Source of the DNA: an uncultured Clostridium sp.
GTDB taxonomy: Bacteria > Bacillota > Clostridia > Lachnospirales > Lachnospiraceae
DNA: 51,951 nucleotides
NCBI GenBank assembly: GCA_947644195.1
Contig: CANRZB010000023.1
Location: 1-51,951, forward strand
Reading direction: 5' to 3'
Positions 25,420 through 33,345 of the stretch are shown here, piece after piece (the stretch's first letter is position 1; every line of letters starts with the position of its first letter). The notes under the pieces were generated by a model. That model saw only the letters and a list, made by a program, of their open reading frames with translations, did not search any database and was not told where the DNA came from. Position numbers and translations under genes: made by a program.

Positions 25420-27588
25420 ATGACATTCGATCCTTTATATCGTTATTTTTATGTGGTTTTTGCCATGGATCTGGCAGCAGTTGCCTTATTTCCAATGGTT
25501 TTAGTATTGCGTTTTATCCTGCGCGATATGCAACGAAAATATATGGTCTGGATCTGGCGCCTGTACTTTCTTCGCATTGTTTGTCCGATTGCGATTTCCA
25601 GCGTTTTTAGCGCTGTACCGATGTGGAATAGAATGTATCATCAGATATTAGCTTCTCTGGGGCTGACGTTAGAGGGAGATTATGGTCTGCTGACCGGATG
25701 GCATACGGTATATGAGACAGAGATTGCGACGACGGTTCCGTATCGTGTTTTTGCAATGGTCTGGATCTTAGGAGGACTGGTGTTGTGCGGACTTGCCTGT
25801 TTCCGTCAGAGGGTAATTCATCGTGAAATTAGACGTGGCGAAGTTTTGTTAGAGGGCAGGATCCGTCAGTCAGCGGTCCAGACGCCGGTATTACTGGGCT
25901 TGTTTCGAAGTCGATACTATCTGCCTAGACAGATGGAGGTTAGTCAATTACGTTATTTATTGCCTCATCTCGAGGCGCACCGGAGCAGGAAGAGTCCGTG
26001 GTGGCGTTTGTTGGGATTTCTGATTTTGCTGCTGCATTGGTACAATCCTCTGGTATGGGCCGCCTATGCTCTGGCAAATCGGGATGAAGAAATGGCTTGC
26101 GATGACCTGGCGGTAAGACAGCTTGGGGAGAGGGAAGCGTTGTCTTACGCACAGAATTTATTAAATTTTGCCAAAGAAGAGGTGGTAGTTCCCTACTCGA
26201 TCTCTGCTTTGTTTGAGACAAATTTAGAGAAGCGTGCAGCACGGATGTTATATTATCGACCTGATACTGCCAGACAAGGATTAAATGCGTTGCTGCTGGC
26301 ATCCCTCTTGGCAGTATGGATCTTTGGCTTACGTCCGCTGCAAATTGCGTGGAATGGCGGCACCTGGGGCCAGGGAACGGCTACAGAATCAAAGAAATCA
26401 TTGGAAACTGTGGATTCAGGAAAAGTGGTGGGGAAATGTGGTGTTTCCTCTCCAAATGGGTTGCCATTTGTATTGCGTCTGTTAATGACAAAAGGAGAGC
26501 ATGCCGATAATCAGTATAGAGGGAAATTTGCGTTGGAATTGCTGGACTCCATGGGGGATGTTCTGGATACTGTTTCATTGAAACAATCCTGGAGTGAAAA
26601 AGGAATGTCGGCCGAATCTATGGTGTTTTCCGATGGATTGTCTATGCAGACTGGAGATTTTAATGGGGACGGTGCCCAGGAACTTATGTTAGGGCAGCAG
26701 CGGGATTGGAACACGGAGCAGAAGAAGAATGTGCGGGATACGTTATTTTTAACGGAACAAAACGCTGGAGAGAGGGAATACATTTATCTCATATATCAGA
26801 TCGAAGAGACAGAATTAAAAGTGATATCGGACCCAATTTTTGCACTGGGAGAGGATCGCCGGGAGACCGCGCTACCGTTGACCGAGGAAGGGATGGATGA
26901 TCTCTTTGCTGTTCCTGTTCCCGATGGAAAGAATTATTATGTTTGGGATATGGATGGAATGTGTTATCGGCGGGAAAAGATGACACAGGAAATGTTAAAC
27001 CAGCACAGGGAGGCATCAAAAGGAACGGCAGAAACCGGTGTCCGGGATACACAGACGTTATCGGATTCCAAAGGGAAGGTGCAGATGACGGTGGAGACCC
27101 GAAATGACACGACGGGCAGCCCGGAAATTCAGTCCATAGCGGTTGGTCCGAAAGACAGACAGAAAAAAATGGAGAAATTGGATGGTTATTATTGTGATCT
27201 GAAATGGGCGGTCAGTGAAGATGGTGTGAAGGACCGTTTTGCGGTGCTGACTTATAACGGAACCCGGGCGCAGACTTTTGTCGTCTATGATGTACAGGAA
27301 AAGATGGAATATTACCGCCAGGAGGATGGTAACAGTGTTTTGGCAGACGCTTTCGGGCAATACAATGGTTCGGAGATTTCTTTTGCAGACGGTGGCGTGG
27401 CAGTGTATGGTTTACAGTCCCGAAAAGGGGACACACTTACCGTTAGTTTTGCGGCAGATGCCGATGGCGGAAGGACTGTGAGGGGAAGTTATCAGTACAG
27501 TTTGAAAGATGATAGAGTGATGAATTTGAGTTTTAGCCAGACCATGGATTCGGAGAATCAAAAGGAGAACGAAGATGAAGAACAATGA
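25420..27588 (+). CDS. M56 (BlaR1-like) membrane protein with degenerate zinc site
   Basis: The 722 residues have an M56/BlaR1-type N-terminal half: three to four membrane spans, RQSAVQTPVLLGLFRSRYYL, then the peptidase region, HWYNPLVWAAYALANRDEEM and the hallmark ACDDLAV. The zinc-binding HExxH is altered: residues read LLPHLEAHRSRKSP, with Leu in place of the catalytic Glu next to the first His, and the usual RRxD is also lost. A span near 290-308 leads to an extracellular part of about 400 residues without a penicillin-binding domain. That part contains a GDFNGDGAQEL segment like FG-GAP repeats and many beta strands. No BlaI/MecI repressor adjoins it. It overlaps the following Lrp-type gene by 14 bases. 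Probably a sensor or scaffold, not an active protease. Confidence 0.8.
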   Translation: MTFDPLYRYFYVVFAMDLAAVALFPMVLVLRFILRDMQRKYMVWIWRLYFLRIVCPIAISSVFSAVPMWNRMYHQILASLGLTLEGDYGLLTGWHTVYETEIATTVPYRVFAMVWILGGLVLCGLACFRQRVIHREIRRGEVLLEGRIRQSAVQTPVLLGLFRSRYYLPRQMEVSQLRYLLPHLEAHRSRKSPWWRLLGFLILLLHWYNPLVWAAYALANRDEEMACDDLAVRQLGEREALSYAQNLLNFAKEEVVVPYSISALFETNLEKRAARMLYYRPDTARQGLNALLLASLLAVWIFGLRPLQIAWNGGTWGQGTATESKKSLETVDSGKVVGKCGVSSPNGLPFVLRLLMTKGEHADNQYRGKFALELLDSMGDVLDTVSLKQSWSEKGMSAESMVFSDGLSMQTGDFNGDGAQELMLGQQRDWNTEQKKNVRDTLFLTEQNAGEREYIYLIYQIEETELKVISDPIFALGEDRRETALPLTEEGMDDLFAVPVPDGKNYYVWDMDGMCYRREKMTQEMLNQHREASKGTAETGVRDTQTLSDSKGKVQMTVETRNDTTGSPEIQSIAVGPKDRQKKMEKLDGYYCDLKWAVSEDGVKDRFAVLTYNGTRAQTFVVYDVQEKMEYYRQEDGNSVLADAFGQYNGSEISFADGGVAVYGLQSRKGDTLTVSFAADADGGRTVRGSYQYSLKDDRVMNLSFSQTMDSENQKENEDEEQ

Positions 27589-28021
27589 ATTGGATCATAT
27601 TGACAAAAAGATTTTGCAGATGCTGCAGAAAAATGCCCGTATGTCTCTGAAGGATATTGCGGAGCAGGTATATCTATCCTCCCCTGCGGTGTCTGTCCGC
27701 ATTGAAAATATGGTAGAGGCCGGTTATATCGAAGGGTTTCACGCAGTAGTAAATCCTGTCAAAATGGGTTATCACATCAAGGCTTTTATCAACCTGGAAG
27801 TTTCGCCAGTGGACAAGGAAAAGTTTTATCCGTACATTGCCGCCTGTAAAAATGTAGTAGAATGTAATTGTGTGACGGGGGATTATTCGATGTTGTTGGA
27901 GGTGCTGTTTCCAAGTACGGATGAATTGGATCAGTTTATTGGGGAGCTGCAGCAATACGGCAGGACAAATACGCTGATCGTCTTTAAGACCTCGGTGGAA
28001 CATCGAGGGATACAATTTTAA
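27575..28021 (+). CDS. Lrp/AsnC-family transcription regulator
   Basis: A 148-residue Lrp/AsnC regulator with an N-terminal helix-turn-helix (LDHIDKKILQMLQKNARMSL then VYLSSPAVSVRIENM) and a C-terminal RAM ligand domain (IKAFINLEVSPVDKEKFYPY then VVECNCVTGDYSMLLEV). These proteins sense amino acids. It begins inside the end of the M56 gene (14-base overlap), so its translation is probably coupled to that gene. GGAGAACGAAG precedes ATG 27575. A dCMP deaminase gene follows after 17 bases. Targets are unknown; azlCD is one conceivable target, because Lrp-type regulators control it in other bacteria. Confidence 0.93.
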   Translation: MKNNELDHIDKKILQMLQKNARMSLKDIAEQVYLSSPAVSVRIENMVEAGYIEGFHAVVNPVKMGYHIKAFINLEVSPVDKEKFYPYIAACKNVVECNCVTGDYSMLLEVLFPSTDELDQFIGELQQYGRTNTLIVFKTSVEHRGIQF

Positions 28022-28038
28022 CAAGTGGAGGTAGGAAG

Positions 28039-28527
28039 ATGAAACGACGGGATAAAGTCAATTATTATCTGGATCTGGCGGATGTAGTATCGAGAAGGGG
28101 TACCTGCCTGCGCAGGCATTATGGTGCCGTGATTGTGAAAAATGATGAGGTAATTGCAACTGGATATGTGGGGGCACCGCGGGGAAGGAAAAATTGTTCG
28201 GATATGAATCGGTGTATCCGCGAGGAGATGAAGATTCCCAGGGGGGAACGGTACGAATTATGTCGAAGTGTGCATGCCGAGGCAAATGCGATCATCAGTG
28301 CAGAGCGAGAAAAAATGATTGGCGCTGCATTATATTTATCCGGCAGAGAAGTGTCCACAGGAGAATATGTGAAGAATTCCAACAGTTGTTCTATGTGCAA
28401 GAAGATGATTATTAATGCAGGTATTGAACGGGTTTTTGTACGGGATGATGAAGAGAATTACCGGGAGATATCGGTACAGGAATGGGTTGATGAAGATGAA
28501 TCTCTGTTGGGACAGATGGGATATTAG
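28039..28527 (+). CDS. Deoxycytidylate deaminase (ComEB-like)
   Basis: A 162-residue zinc deaminase that turns dCMP into dUMP for thymidylate synthesis. The zinc and catalytic residues are H79 and E81 in SVHAEANAI and C117/C120 in SCSMCKKMI. The usual proline before the first cysteine is replaced by serine. RRHYGAVIVKNDEVIATGYVG is the typical substrate-site strand, and the N-S-C inserted loop with C53 and C59 may carry a second zinc. Length is normal. GTGGAGGTAGG precedes the start. It follows the Lrp gene and ends at a terminator at 28562. Confidence 0.92.
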   Translation: MKRRDKVNYYLDLADVVSRRGTCLRRHYGAVIVKNDEVIATGYVGAPRGRKNCSDMNRCIREEMKIPRGERYELCRSVHAEANAIISAEREKMIGAALYLSGREVSTGEYVKNSNSCSMCKKMIINAGIERVFVRDDEENYREISVQEWVDEDESLLGQMGY

Positions 28528-28561
28528 TACAATTAACATGGTAATATGAAATGAGAAATTT

Positions 28562-28596
28562 GGGCAGAGAGCAGGGCTTATCTGTCCATTTTTTAT
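28562..28596 (+). terminator. Intrinsic terminator after the deaminase gene
   Basis: GGGCAGA (28562-28568) pairs with TCTGTCC (28581-28587), with one G-T pair, followed by ATTTTTTAT. It closes the M56, Lrp and deaminase transcript. Confidence 0.7.
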
Positions 28597-28615
28597 CTGG
28601 TTTACAGTGCTATTT

Positions 28616-28717
28616 TGTGGATAAGTGACCCAATATGCGGACAAAAAGTGCATAACTAGGGAAAATATGCTCGAAAAACGTAAAAAACCGTAAAGTTATC
28701 CACTAAACTGTGAATAA
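28616..28717. promoter_or_regulatory. Cluster of DnaA-box-like nonamers
   Basis: In the 361-base gap before the glucokinase gene, TGTGGATAA (28616-28624) is a perfect DnaA box on the minus strand. TTATCCACT (28696-28704) differs from the consensus at one base on the plus strand, and TGTGAATAA (28709-28717) has one mismatch. The DNA between and after is A-rich. It might titrate DnaA or link expression to replication. No replication-origin gene is nearby. Confidence 0.45.
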
Positions 28718-28758
28718 AAAGTGCAAAATTTCTAACATGGATCTCTGCCAGATAATGG

Positions 28759-28787
28759 ATGACAAGCTACATTATATTTGATAGAAT
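28759..28787 (+). promoter_or_regulatory. Sigma-A-type promoter for the glucokinase gene
   Basis: ATGACA (28759-28764, five of six) and TAGAAT (28782-28787) are 17 bases apart. The leader of about 95 bases contains a small GGCC/GGCC hairpin near 28855-28865. Confidence 0.55.
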
Positions 28788-28888
28788 AAGAATCGGAAGT
28801 CTGGGGCCGGACTATGGGAAACGGCTCTGAGATTTCGGATTATATCACAATGCGGGCCACGGGCCTGACGCAGAAATGGAGGAGTTTC

Positions 28889-29830
28889 ATGGCAAACTAT
28901 ATATATGGGATTGATCTTGGGGGAACTACGGTAAAGATGGGGTTATTTGACGGAGAAGGTACCATGATCGACAAGTGGGAGATAGTAACCCGCAAGGAAA
29001 ATGAAGGAAAACAGATTCTGCCAGACATCGCTGCTTCTATCCGGGAGAAAAATGAGGAAAAAGGAATTGCTCAGAATGAGATAATAGGCATTGGCATGGG
29101 TGTACCTGGGCCGGTTAATGAGGACGGTGTCGTGTTAAAATGTGCGAATCTGGGTTGGGGTATCTTTTCCGTGGCGGAAGAGCTGCAGAAATTGACAGGA
29201 ATAGAGAAAATCAAAATTGGTAATGACGCAAACGTGGCGGCTTTGGGTGAACAGTGGAAAGGCGGCGGGCGCGGCTTTGACAGTATCGTAATGGTGACGC
29301 TGGGTACCGGTGTCGGTGGAGGCGTCGTGTTAAATGGCAAGATTTTGACGGGATCCAACGGAGCTGCCGGTGAAATTGGCCATTTGACGGTAAATATCCA
29401 TGAAAAACGGGTCTGTGGTTGCGGCAAGAGAGGATGCCTGGAACAGTATTCTTCAGCGACAGCAATTATGCGTGACGCACGGGAGCGAGTAGCAAATACG
29501 GATACACCGTCTTTGCTGCGTGACTATCCAGAAATTACTGGCAGAGAAATATTTGATGCATACCAGGCAGGGGACGATATGGCAGAAGATGTCGTAAATA
29601 CTTTTGCAGAGTATTTGGGACTGGGTCTTTCCCATGTCGCACAGGTCATTGACCCGGATGCCTTCGTGTTGGGCGGTGGTGTTTCAAAAAATGGACCGGT
29701 CGTAGTGGATGTTGTAAAGGAAAAATACGAAAAGAATGTTATGTTTGCATTAAAAGATAAAGAATTCCGTCTGGCGGAACTTGGGAATGACGCTGGTATG
29801 TATGGGTCTGTCCGTATGGTACTATCATAA
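28889..29830 (+). CDS. ROK-family glucokinase
   Basis: A 313-residue ROK kinase, most like the bacillary glucokinase GlkA that phosphorylates glucose with ATP. Motifs are the ATP loop YGIDLGGTTVKMG (about 5-17), the sugar-binding IGIGMGVPGPV, and the region GNDANVAALGEQW with the catalytic Asp. EIGHLTV and the zinc motif CGCGKRGCLEQYSS (C-x-C-x4-C) follow. GGGVSKNGP completes the fold. Start 28889 is chosen because GGAGGAG lies at 28878-28884; a longer frame from 28814 lacks that. It stands alone with its own promoter. Glucose made from internal stores or non-PTS uptake would enter glycolysis here. Confidence 0.93.
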   Translation: MANYIYGIDLGGTTVKMGLFDGEGTMIDKWEIVTRKENEGKQILPDIAASIREKNEEKGIAQNEIIGIGMGVPGPVNEDGVVLKCANLGWGIFSVAEELQKLTGIEKIKIGNDANVAALGEQWKGGGRGFDSIVMVTLGTGVGGGVVLNGKILTGSNGAAGEIGHLTVNIHEKRVCGCGKRGCLEQYSSATAIMRDARERVANTDTPSLLRDYPEITGREIFDAYQAGDDMAEDVVNTFAEYLGLGLSHVAQVIDPDAFVLGGGVSKNGPVVVDVVKEKYEKNVMFALKDKEFRLAELGNDAGMYGSVRMVLS

Positions 29831-29897
29831 ATCTTCTGTTCTAAATGCTTGTCTTTTCTCATATAGATGAAACAGTAAATACATGGGAGGGGACGAG

Positions 29898-31517
29898 ATG
29901 AACCAGTATCAAAGAATGATATCCTATCTATATGAGTATAAACGTGGTGTCAAGGGCGTCAATGTGGGATATGTACGAATAGAACAGAGGGGCGATGCAT
30001 GCCGGATCAGCTTGCAAATGCGCAGCCGTAATTTAGGACAACTGTGGGATGTGGCAGTATTTCGTCAAAGTGCAGCTGGGATTCGATATTATTCCATCGG
30101 CACTTTGACAGAGAGGAATGGAGATTACAGATGCAGAATAGAAACAGAATCTGCAAATCTCATGGATTCCGGGATTGATTTATCAGAGGTAGACGGGATT
30201 ATCCTGTATCAGGATGATTCTTACTATATTGCGACTACCTGGAAGAATCAGGGAATCCGCCTGGGAGAGAGAAAGATCTGGGACCCATCGGAACCAGATG
30301 ATTTTGTCAGGACAGAATCGTCTGCACCGGAGGAGGGAATGGCCGATAATTCCATGGAAGAAACTGATTCACAGAGCGAGGAGCAGACAATAGGGCAGCA
30401 ATCTTTTGAAGAGGATACCGAACCGATGCTTCCATTGTCACAGGAGCAGACGGAGGTTAGTTCGGAGCAGGATAAAAGACCAGATGCTAAGTGGAACAAG
30501 GGATTGGAAGATGGGATAGAAACGGCTGAACAGCAAGTTTCCCGTCAGGAGAATGTACCAAAAACAGGACAGAAGCTGATGGGTAGGAACGGTGTTTCTG
30601 AAAGCGGAATGCAGGAGAAAGTGTCAGATTCAGTACAACAATCCGTGGGACAGGAGATGTCCACACGGACAGAAAGAGCACAAAATCCAGGGCAACCATT
30701 CATGGGACGTGGAAAAGTACCGAATCCGGGACAGCAATTTCAGGAACAGGAAAGACGGCAAAATCCGGGACGACAAATCCAGGAACAGGAAAGAGAGCAA
30801 AATTCAGGATCGCAGATGTCAGGACAGCAATCTTTGGAACAGAAAGAAGTGTCAGGAATGGCACAGCCATCACAGAGACAGAATGGTATGCCGGGAATGG
30901 CGGCGAGATTCCCAAGAATGGGAAGCATGCCATTTTTCAGACGTCGTCCTATGGGAGGCGGAAACGTGCCGATGCCGATTCAGATGACGGGAGAATGGGG
31001 CAATGGAAACCGGCAGACCGTCGAATCCAGGACAACAAATCAAGAAACTGCCCCGACAGGAGAGAGGCAGGGAACTGATTCAGAGCAGGGGATCGCTGCT
31101 CAGGCAGAGTGTCAGGAGCAGATGCAAGAGCAGGCGGTATGTAGAAATTGTCCGTTCAAGCGGAAAAACATTGATTATGGAAAACGTATTTTGATGACGT
31201 TTCCTGTGATGCGTCCCTTCCCCAATGACCAGAAACATGCCTGCGTTCGGATTGAACCACAGGATCTGGGATGTCTGCCGATGCAGATGTGGACGTTAGC
31301 GAACAATCATTTCTTGTTGCAGGGGTATTATTGCTATCGGCATTTAATTTTTATGGAAACAGAGGAACATGGATATGCCCTGGGCGTACCGGGAATCTAT
31401 GGCGGAAGGGAAAGCCATCAGGCAGAACAGTTTGGCTTTACGCAGTTTCGTGCGATTTGCAGCGGTAGGCAGTGTGAGGGGGCGTTTGGCTATTGGTTGA
31501 TGCCGCTGTCGTGCTGA
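29898..31517 (+). CDS. DUF6128-like protein with long polar repeat linker
   Basis: A 539-residue protein of a type seen in Lachnospiraceae, with no known function. The N-terminal domain (about 1-125) is beta-rich (VKGVNVGYVRIEQRGDACRI, then NLGQLWDVAVFRQ). The C-terminal domain (about 410-539) starts with a cysteine pair CRNCPF and contains FPNDQKHACVRIEPQDLGCL and LLQGYYCYRHLIF, typical of DUF6128. Between them about 280 residues are Gln/Glu/Gly/Pro-rich, with imperfect repeats such as NPGQQFQEQERRQ and NPGRQIQEQEREQ. No signal peptide is seen. ATG 29898 follows GGGAGGGG; the in-frame ATG 29883 overlaps that site. The linker would tolerate length change between strains. Family name is from memory and uncertain. 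Confidence 0.65.
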   Translation: MNQYQRMISYLYEYKRGVKGVNVGYVRIEQRGDACRISLQMRSRNLGQLWDVAVFRQSAAGIRYYSIGTLTERNGDYRCRIETESANLMDSGIDLSEVDGIILYQDDSYYIATTWKNQGIRLGERKIWDPSEPDDFVRTESSAPEEGMADNSMEETDSQSEEQTIGQQSFEEDTEPMLPLSQEQTEVSSEQDKRPDAKWNKGLEDGIETAEQQVSRQENVPKTGQKLMGRNGVSESGMQEKVSDSVQQSVGQEMSTRTERAQNPGQPFMGRGKVPNPGQQFQEQERRQNPGRQIQEQEREQNSGSQMSGQQSLEQKEVSGMAQPSQRQNGMPGMAARFPRMGSMPFFRRRPMGGGNVPMPIQMTGEWGNGNRQTVESRTTNQETAPTGERQGTDSEQGIAAQAECQEQMQEQAVCRNCPFKRKNIDYGKRILMTFPVMRPFPNDQKHACVRIEPQDLGCLPMQMWTLANNHFLLQGYYCYRHLIFMETEEHGYALGVPGIYGGRESHQAEQFGFTQFRAICSGRQCEGAFGYWLMPLSC

Positions 31518-31627
31518 CTTGGGAATCGGTAGAAAAGATAGATGTTGTGGAAAGCAACCGTGAGACAGAAAGATAGGAAGATAGGAAGGACAGTCAGGGG
31601 TGTCTGATGCGGAGAAAGGGATCGCCA

Positions 31628-32173
31628 TTATTGCTGTAAGTAGGTATAGAGGAAATGATCGCGCCATTCTCCATTGATCTGTGCAAATGAGTGCAGATAA
31701 CCTTCTCTGATAAAATGCAGCCGTTCTAGCAAACGAACAGAGGCAGTATTATCAGGAAGCACCATGGCTTCAATGCGCCGTACATGGCAGGTCTGACTGA
31801 GTTCCGGGAGCAGACAGGACAGTGCTTCGTACATATATCCATGGTGACAGGCCCGTTCATCCAATTTATAACCTACCATACAGCTGCTAAAGGCCCCTTT
31901 GAGAAAGTTGCTGAAGCTGACACAACCCAGCGGATGATAAGGATCTTCCGGCAGGAACATCCAGTATCGCATGTATTTCAATTTTACAAAGGAATTATAT
32001 TCACACACCAGATTGGAACGTTGAAACTTTGGAGTATAAAATTGTTCTGGTCTGGTTGCCTCCAAAGGCTCTAAGAAGTGTTTATTTCTTTCATAGAATT
32101 CCAGGACAAGATCTTCTTGCCCTGGTTTTAATATTTTCATAATCATGCGGTTTGTCTGATAAGTAGTATGCAT
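31628..32173 (-). CDS. GNAT acetyltransferase (RimJ/RimL type)
   Basis: A 181-residue N-acetyltransferase of the RimJ/RimL branch. The fold is visible as an N-terminal acidic segment (ILKPGQEDLVLEFYERNK), a central strand GCVSFSNFLKG, VGYKLDERACHHGYMYEAL (the acetyl-CoA pyrophosphate loop region, here H-x-G-Y-M rather than the usual G-x-G-x-A) and VRRIEAMVLPDNTASVRLLE, then HFIREGYLHSFAQINGEWRD. The substrate could be a ribosomal protein, a small amine or an antibiotic. AGGAG lies nine bases before the start. It is convergent with the DUF6128-like gene and divergent from tadA. Confidence 0.85.
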   Translation of the reverse strand: MHTTYQTNRMIMKILKPGQEDLVLEFYERNKHFLEPLEATRPEQFYTPKFQRSNLVCEYNSFVKLKYMRYWMFLPEDPYHPLGCVSFSNFLKGAFSSCMVGYKLDERACHHGYMYEALSCLLPELSQTCHVRRIEAMVLPDNTASVRLLERLHFIREGYLHSFAQINGEWRDHFLYTYLQQ

Positions 32174-32262
32174 ACGGTGTTTTCTCCTGATAGCTATGAT
32201 AGGGATTGTTTTAGTGTAACGGAAATGAATCAGAAATGCAAGATTTCAAAGTGGAATTCATA

Positions 32263-32291
32263 TGTACAATACCTGCAAAAGAAGTTATAAT
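32263..32291 (+). promoter_or_regulatory. Sigma-A-type promoter for tadA
   Basis: TGTACA (32263-32268) and a perfect TATAAT (32286-32291) are 17 bases apart, giving a leader of about 110 bases before the tadA start. Confidence 0.55.
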
Positions 32292-32408
32292 CAGAGTAGT
32301 GTATCTGATAGGGATCAGATATATGAATTCGTTGTCTCAGGCGGAGCAGTGGCTCGATGGATCAGTGATAAAAAGTCTGGGAGGATGCAGGATGAGAGGT
32401 GTGGAACG

Positions 32409-32882
32409 ATGGAAGAGGATGAGCGGTTTATGCGTGAGGCTGTCAAGCAGGCACGGAAAGCCGCAGCAATAGAGGAAGTACCGATCGGCTGTGTGATTGT
32501 CCGGGAGAACAAGATTATAGCCCGCGGATACAACAAGCGGAATACCCAGGGATGCACTTTAGCACATGCGGAGTTGATCGCTATTCGAAAAGCCAGCCGT
32601 AAGCTGAACGATTGGCGTCTGGAGGACTGTACGATATATGTAACCCTGGAGCCTTGTCCCATGTGTGCTGGGGCGATTCTGCAGGCGAGAATTCCCCGTC
32701 TGGTCATCGGAACGATGAACCCCAAAGCCGGATGCGCAGGAAGCATTATTAATATTTTGCAAAATCAGCAGTTTAACCATCAGGTAGAACAGACACAGGG
32801 TGTATTGCAGCAGGAGTGTCAGCAGATGCTTCAGGATTTTTTTCGGGAATTGCGCCGCAGCAAAAAGAAAGAAAATAATTAA
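32409..32882 (+). CDS. tadA: tRNA-specific adenosine deaminase
   Basis: Converts adenosine 34 to inosine in tRNA-Arg(ACG). The 157 residues have the zinc site HAE (H53, E55) and PCPMC (C83, C86), and the flanking FMREAVKQARKAAAIEEVPIG and NPKAGCAGSIINIL patterns of TadA. The C-terminal tail is rich in Gln and Lys. I start at ATG 32409, with AGAGGTG upstream; the frame is open back to 32262 but the extra 49 residues are not TadA-like. An SRP RNA gene follows at once, the arrangement commonly seen in Bacillota. Confidence 0.94.
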   Translation: MEEDERFMREAVKQARKAAAIEEVPIGCVIVRENKIIARGYNKRNTQGCTLAHAELIAIRKASRKLNDWRLEDCTIYVTLEPCPMCAGAILQARIPRLVIGTMNPKAGCAGSIINILQNQQFNHQVEQTQGVLQQECQQMLQDFFRELRRSKKKENN

Positions 32883-32935
32883 TAGTACGATCCTGGAAAC
32901 AGGCGAAAATTGCGGACAGAGATCTCTAAGGAAAC

Positions 32936-32964
32936 TTGACAGAGTGGGGCTCAACCGATATAAT
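32936..32964 (+). promoter_or_regulatory. Strong consensus promoter of SRP RNA
   Basis: A perfect TTGACA (32936-32941) and a perfect TATAAT (32959-32964) are separated by the ideal 17 bases. This is the best promoter in the window, as expected for an abundant RNA. Confidence 0.9.
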
Positions 32965-33006
32965 AAACCCACGCTGTCTTGTGTGGGCAGCTCCATATGT
33001 CATAAG

Positions 33007-33285
33007 ACTTCCGTGCTAGCCGGGGAGATAGCGGTTCCCTACACCTGCAATCCGCTATAGCAGGGGTGAAAGTCTGTTTCGGATCTGTGGTATGCAAAGC
33101 CGCCCTAGGCAAGTGGCGATGACGCTTTGGTCTTACGCAATGAGAACTCATGAACCGTGTCAGGAGGGGAACCTAGCAGCACTAAGTGAGACCTCTCGTG
33201 TGCCGTGAGGTCGCCGGGGCCGAGTTAACTGCCGAGGTAACGTTTGCAGACAATGGATACAACGCAGACGTGCACGGATTTTTTT
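33007..33285 (+). ncRNA. ffs: Signal recognition particle RNA, large Bacillus type
   Basis: The RNA matches the long (about 270-base) Bacillus-type SRP RNA over its whole length. It starts ACTTCCGTGCTAG and has the Alu-domain stretch GGGGAGATAGCGG, then CACCTGCAATCCGCTATAGC. It next has the S-domain core GAACCGTGTCAGGAGGGGAA followed by CCTAGCAGCACTAAG, and ends GTGCACGGATTTTTTT. CCGTGC (33011-33016) pairs with GCACGG (33272-33277) to close the molecule. A leader of about 36 bases lies between the promoter start and the mature 5' end and contains a CCCAC/GTGGG hairpin, so the ends are probably processed. Open reading frames drawn across this region are false. Confidence 0.95.
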
Positions 33286-33298
33286 ACGGTATCGCAAG

Positions 33299-33320
33299 GT
33301 AAGCCGTCCGGCTTGCTTTT
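33299..33320 (+). terminator. Terminator after SRP RNA
   Basis: GTAAGCC (33299-33305) pairs with GGCTTGC (33310-33316) around a GTCC loop and is followed by TTTT. It separates the RNA from the protein gene that starts at 33346. Confidence 0.75.
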
Positions 33321-33345
33321 CATAACGTATAGAGGAGGAACGGGA

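Noticed and set aside
28600-28790. Replication origin
   Set aside because: DnaA-box-like sites are present, but no dnaA, dnaN, rpmH or other origin-linked gene is nearby and only one box is perfect.
30660-30940. CRISPR array or tandem-repeat RNA
   Set aside because: The repeats are imperfect codon-level repeats inside a continuous reading frame with no constant repeat and spacer spacing.
33244-33345. Upstream extension of the cNMP-domain protein
   Set aside because: These bases are the 3' part and terminator of the SRP RNA; the ribosome site supports TTG 33346.
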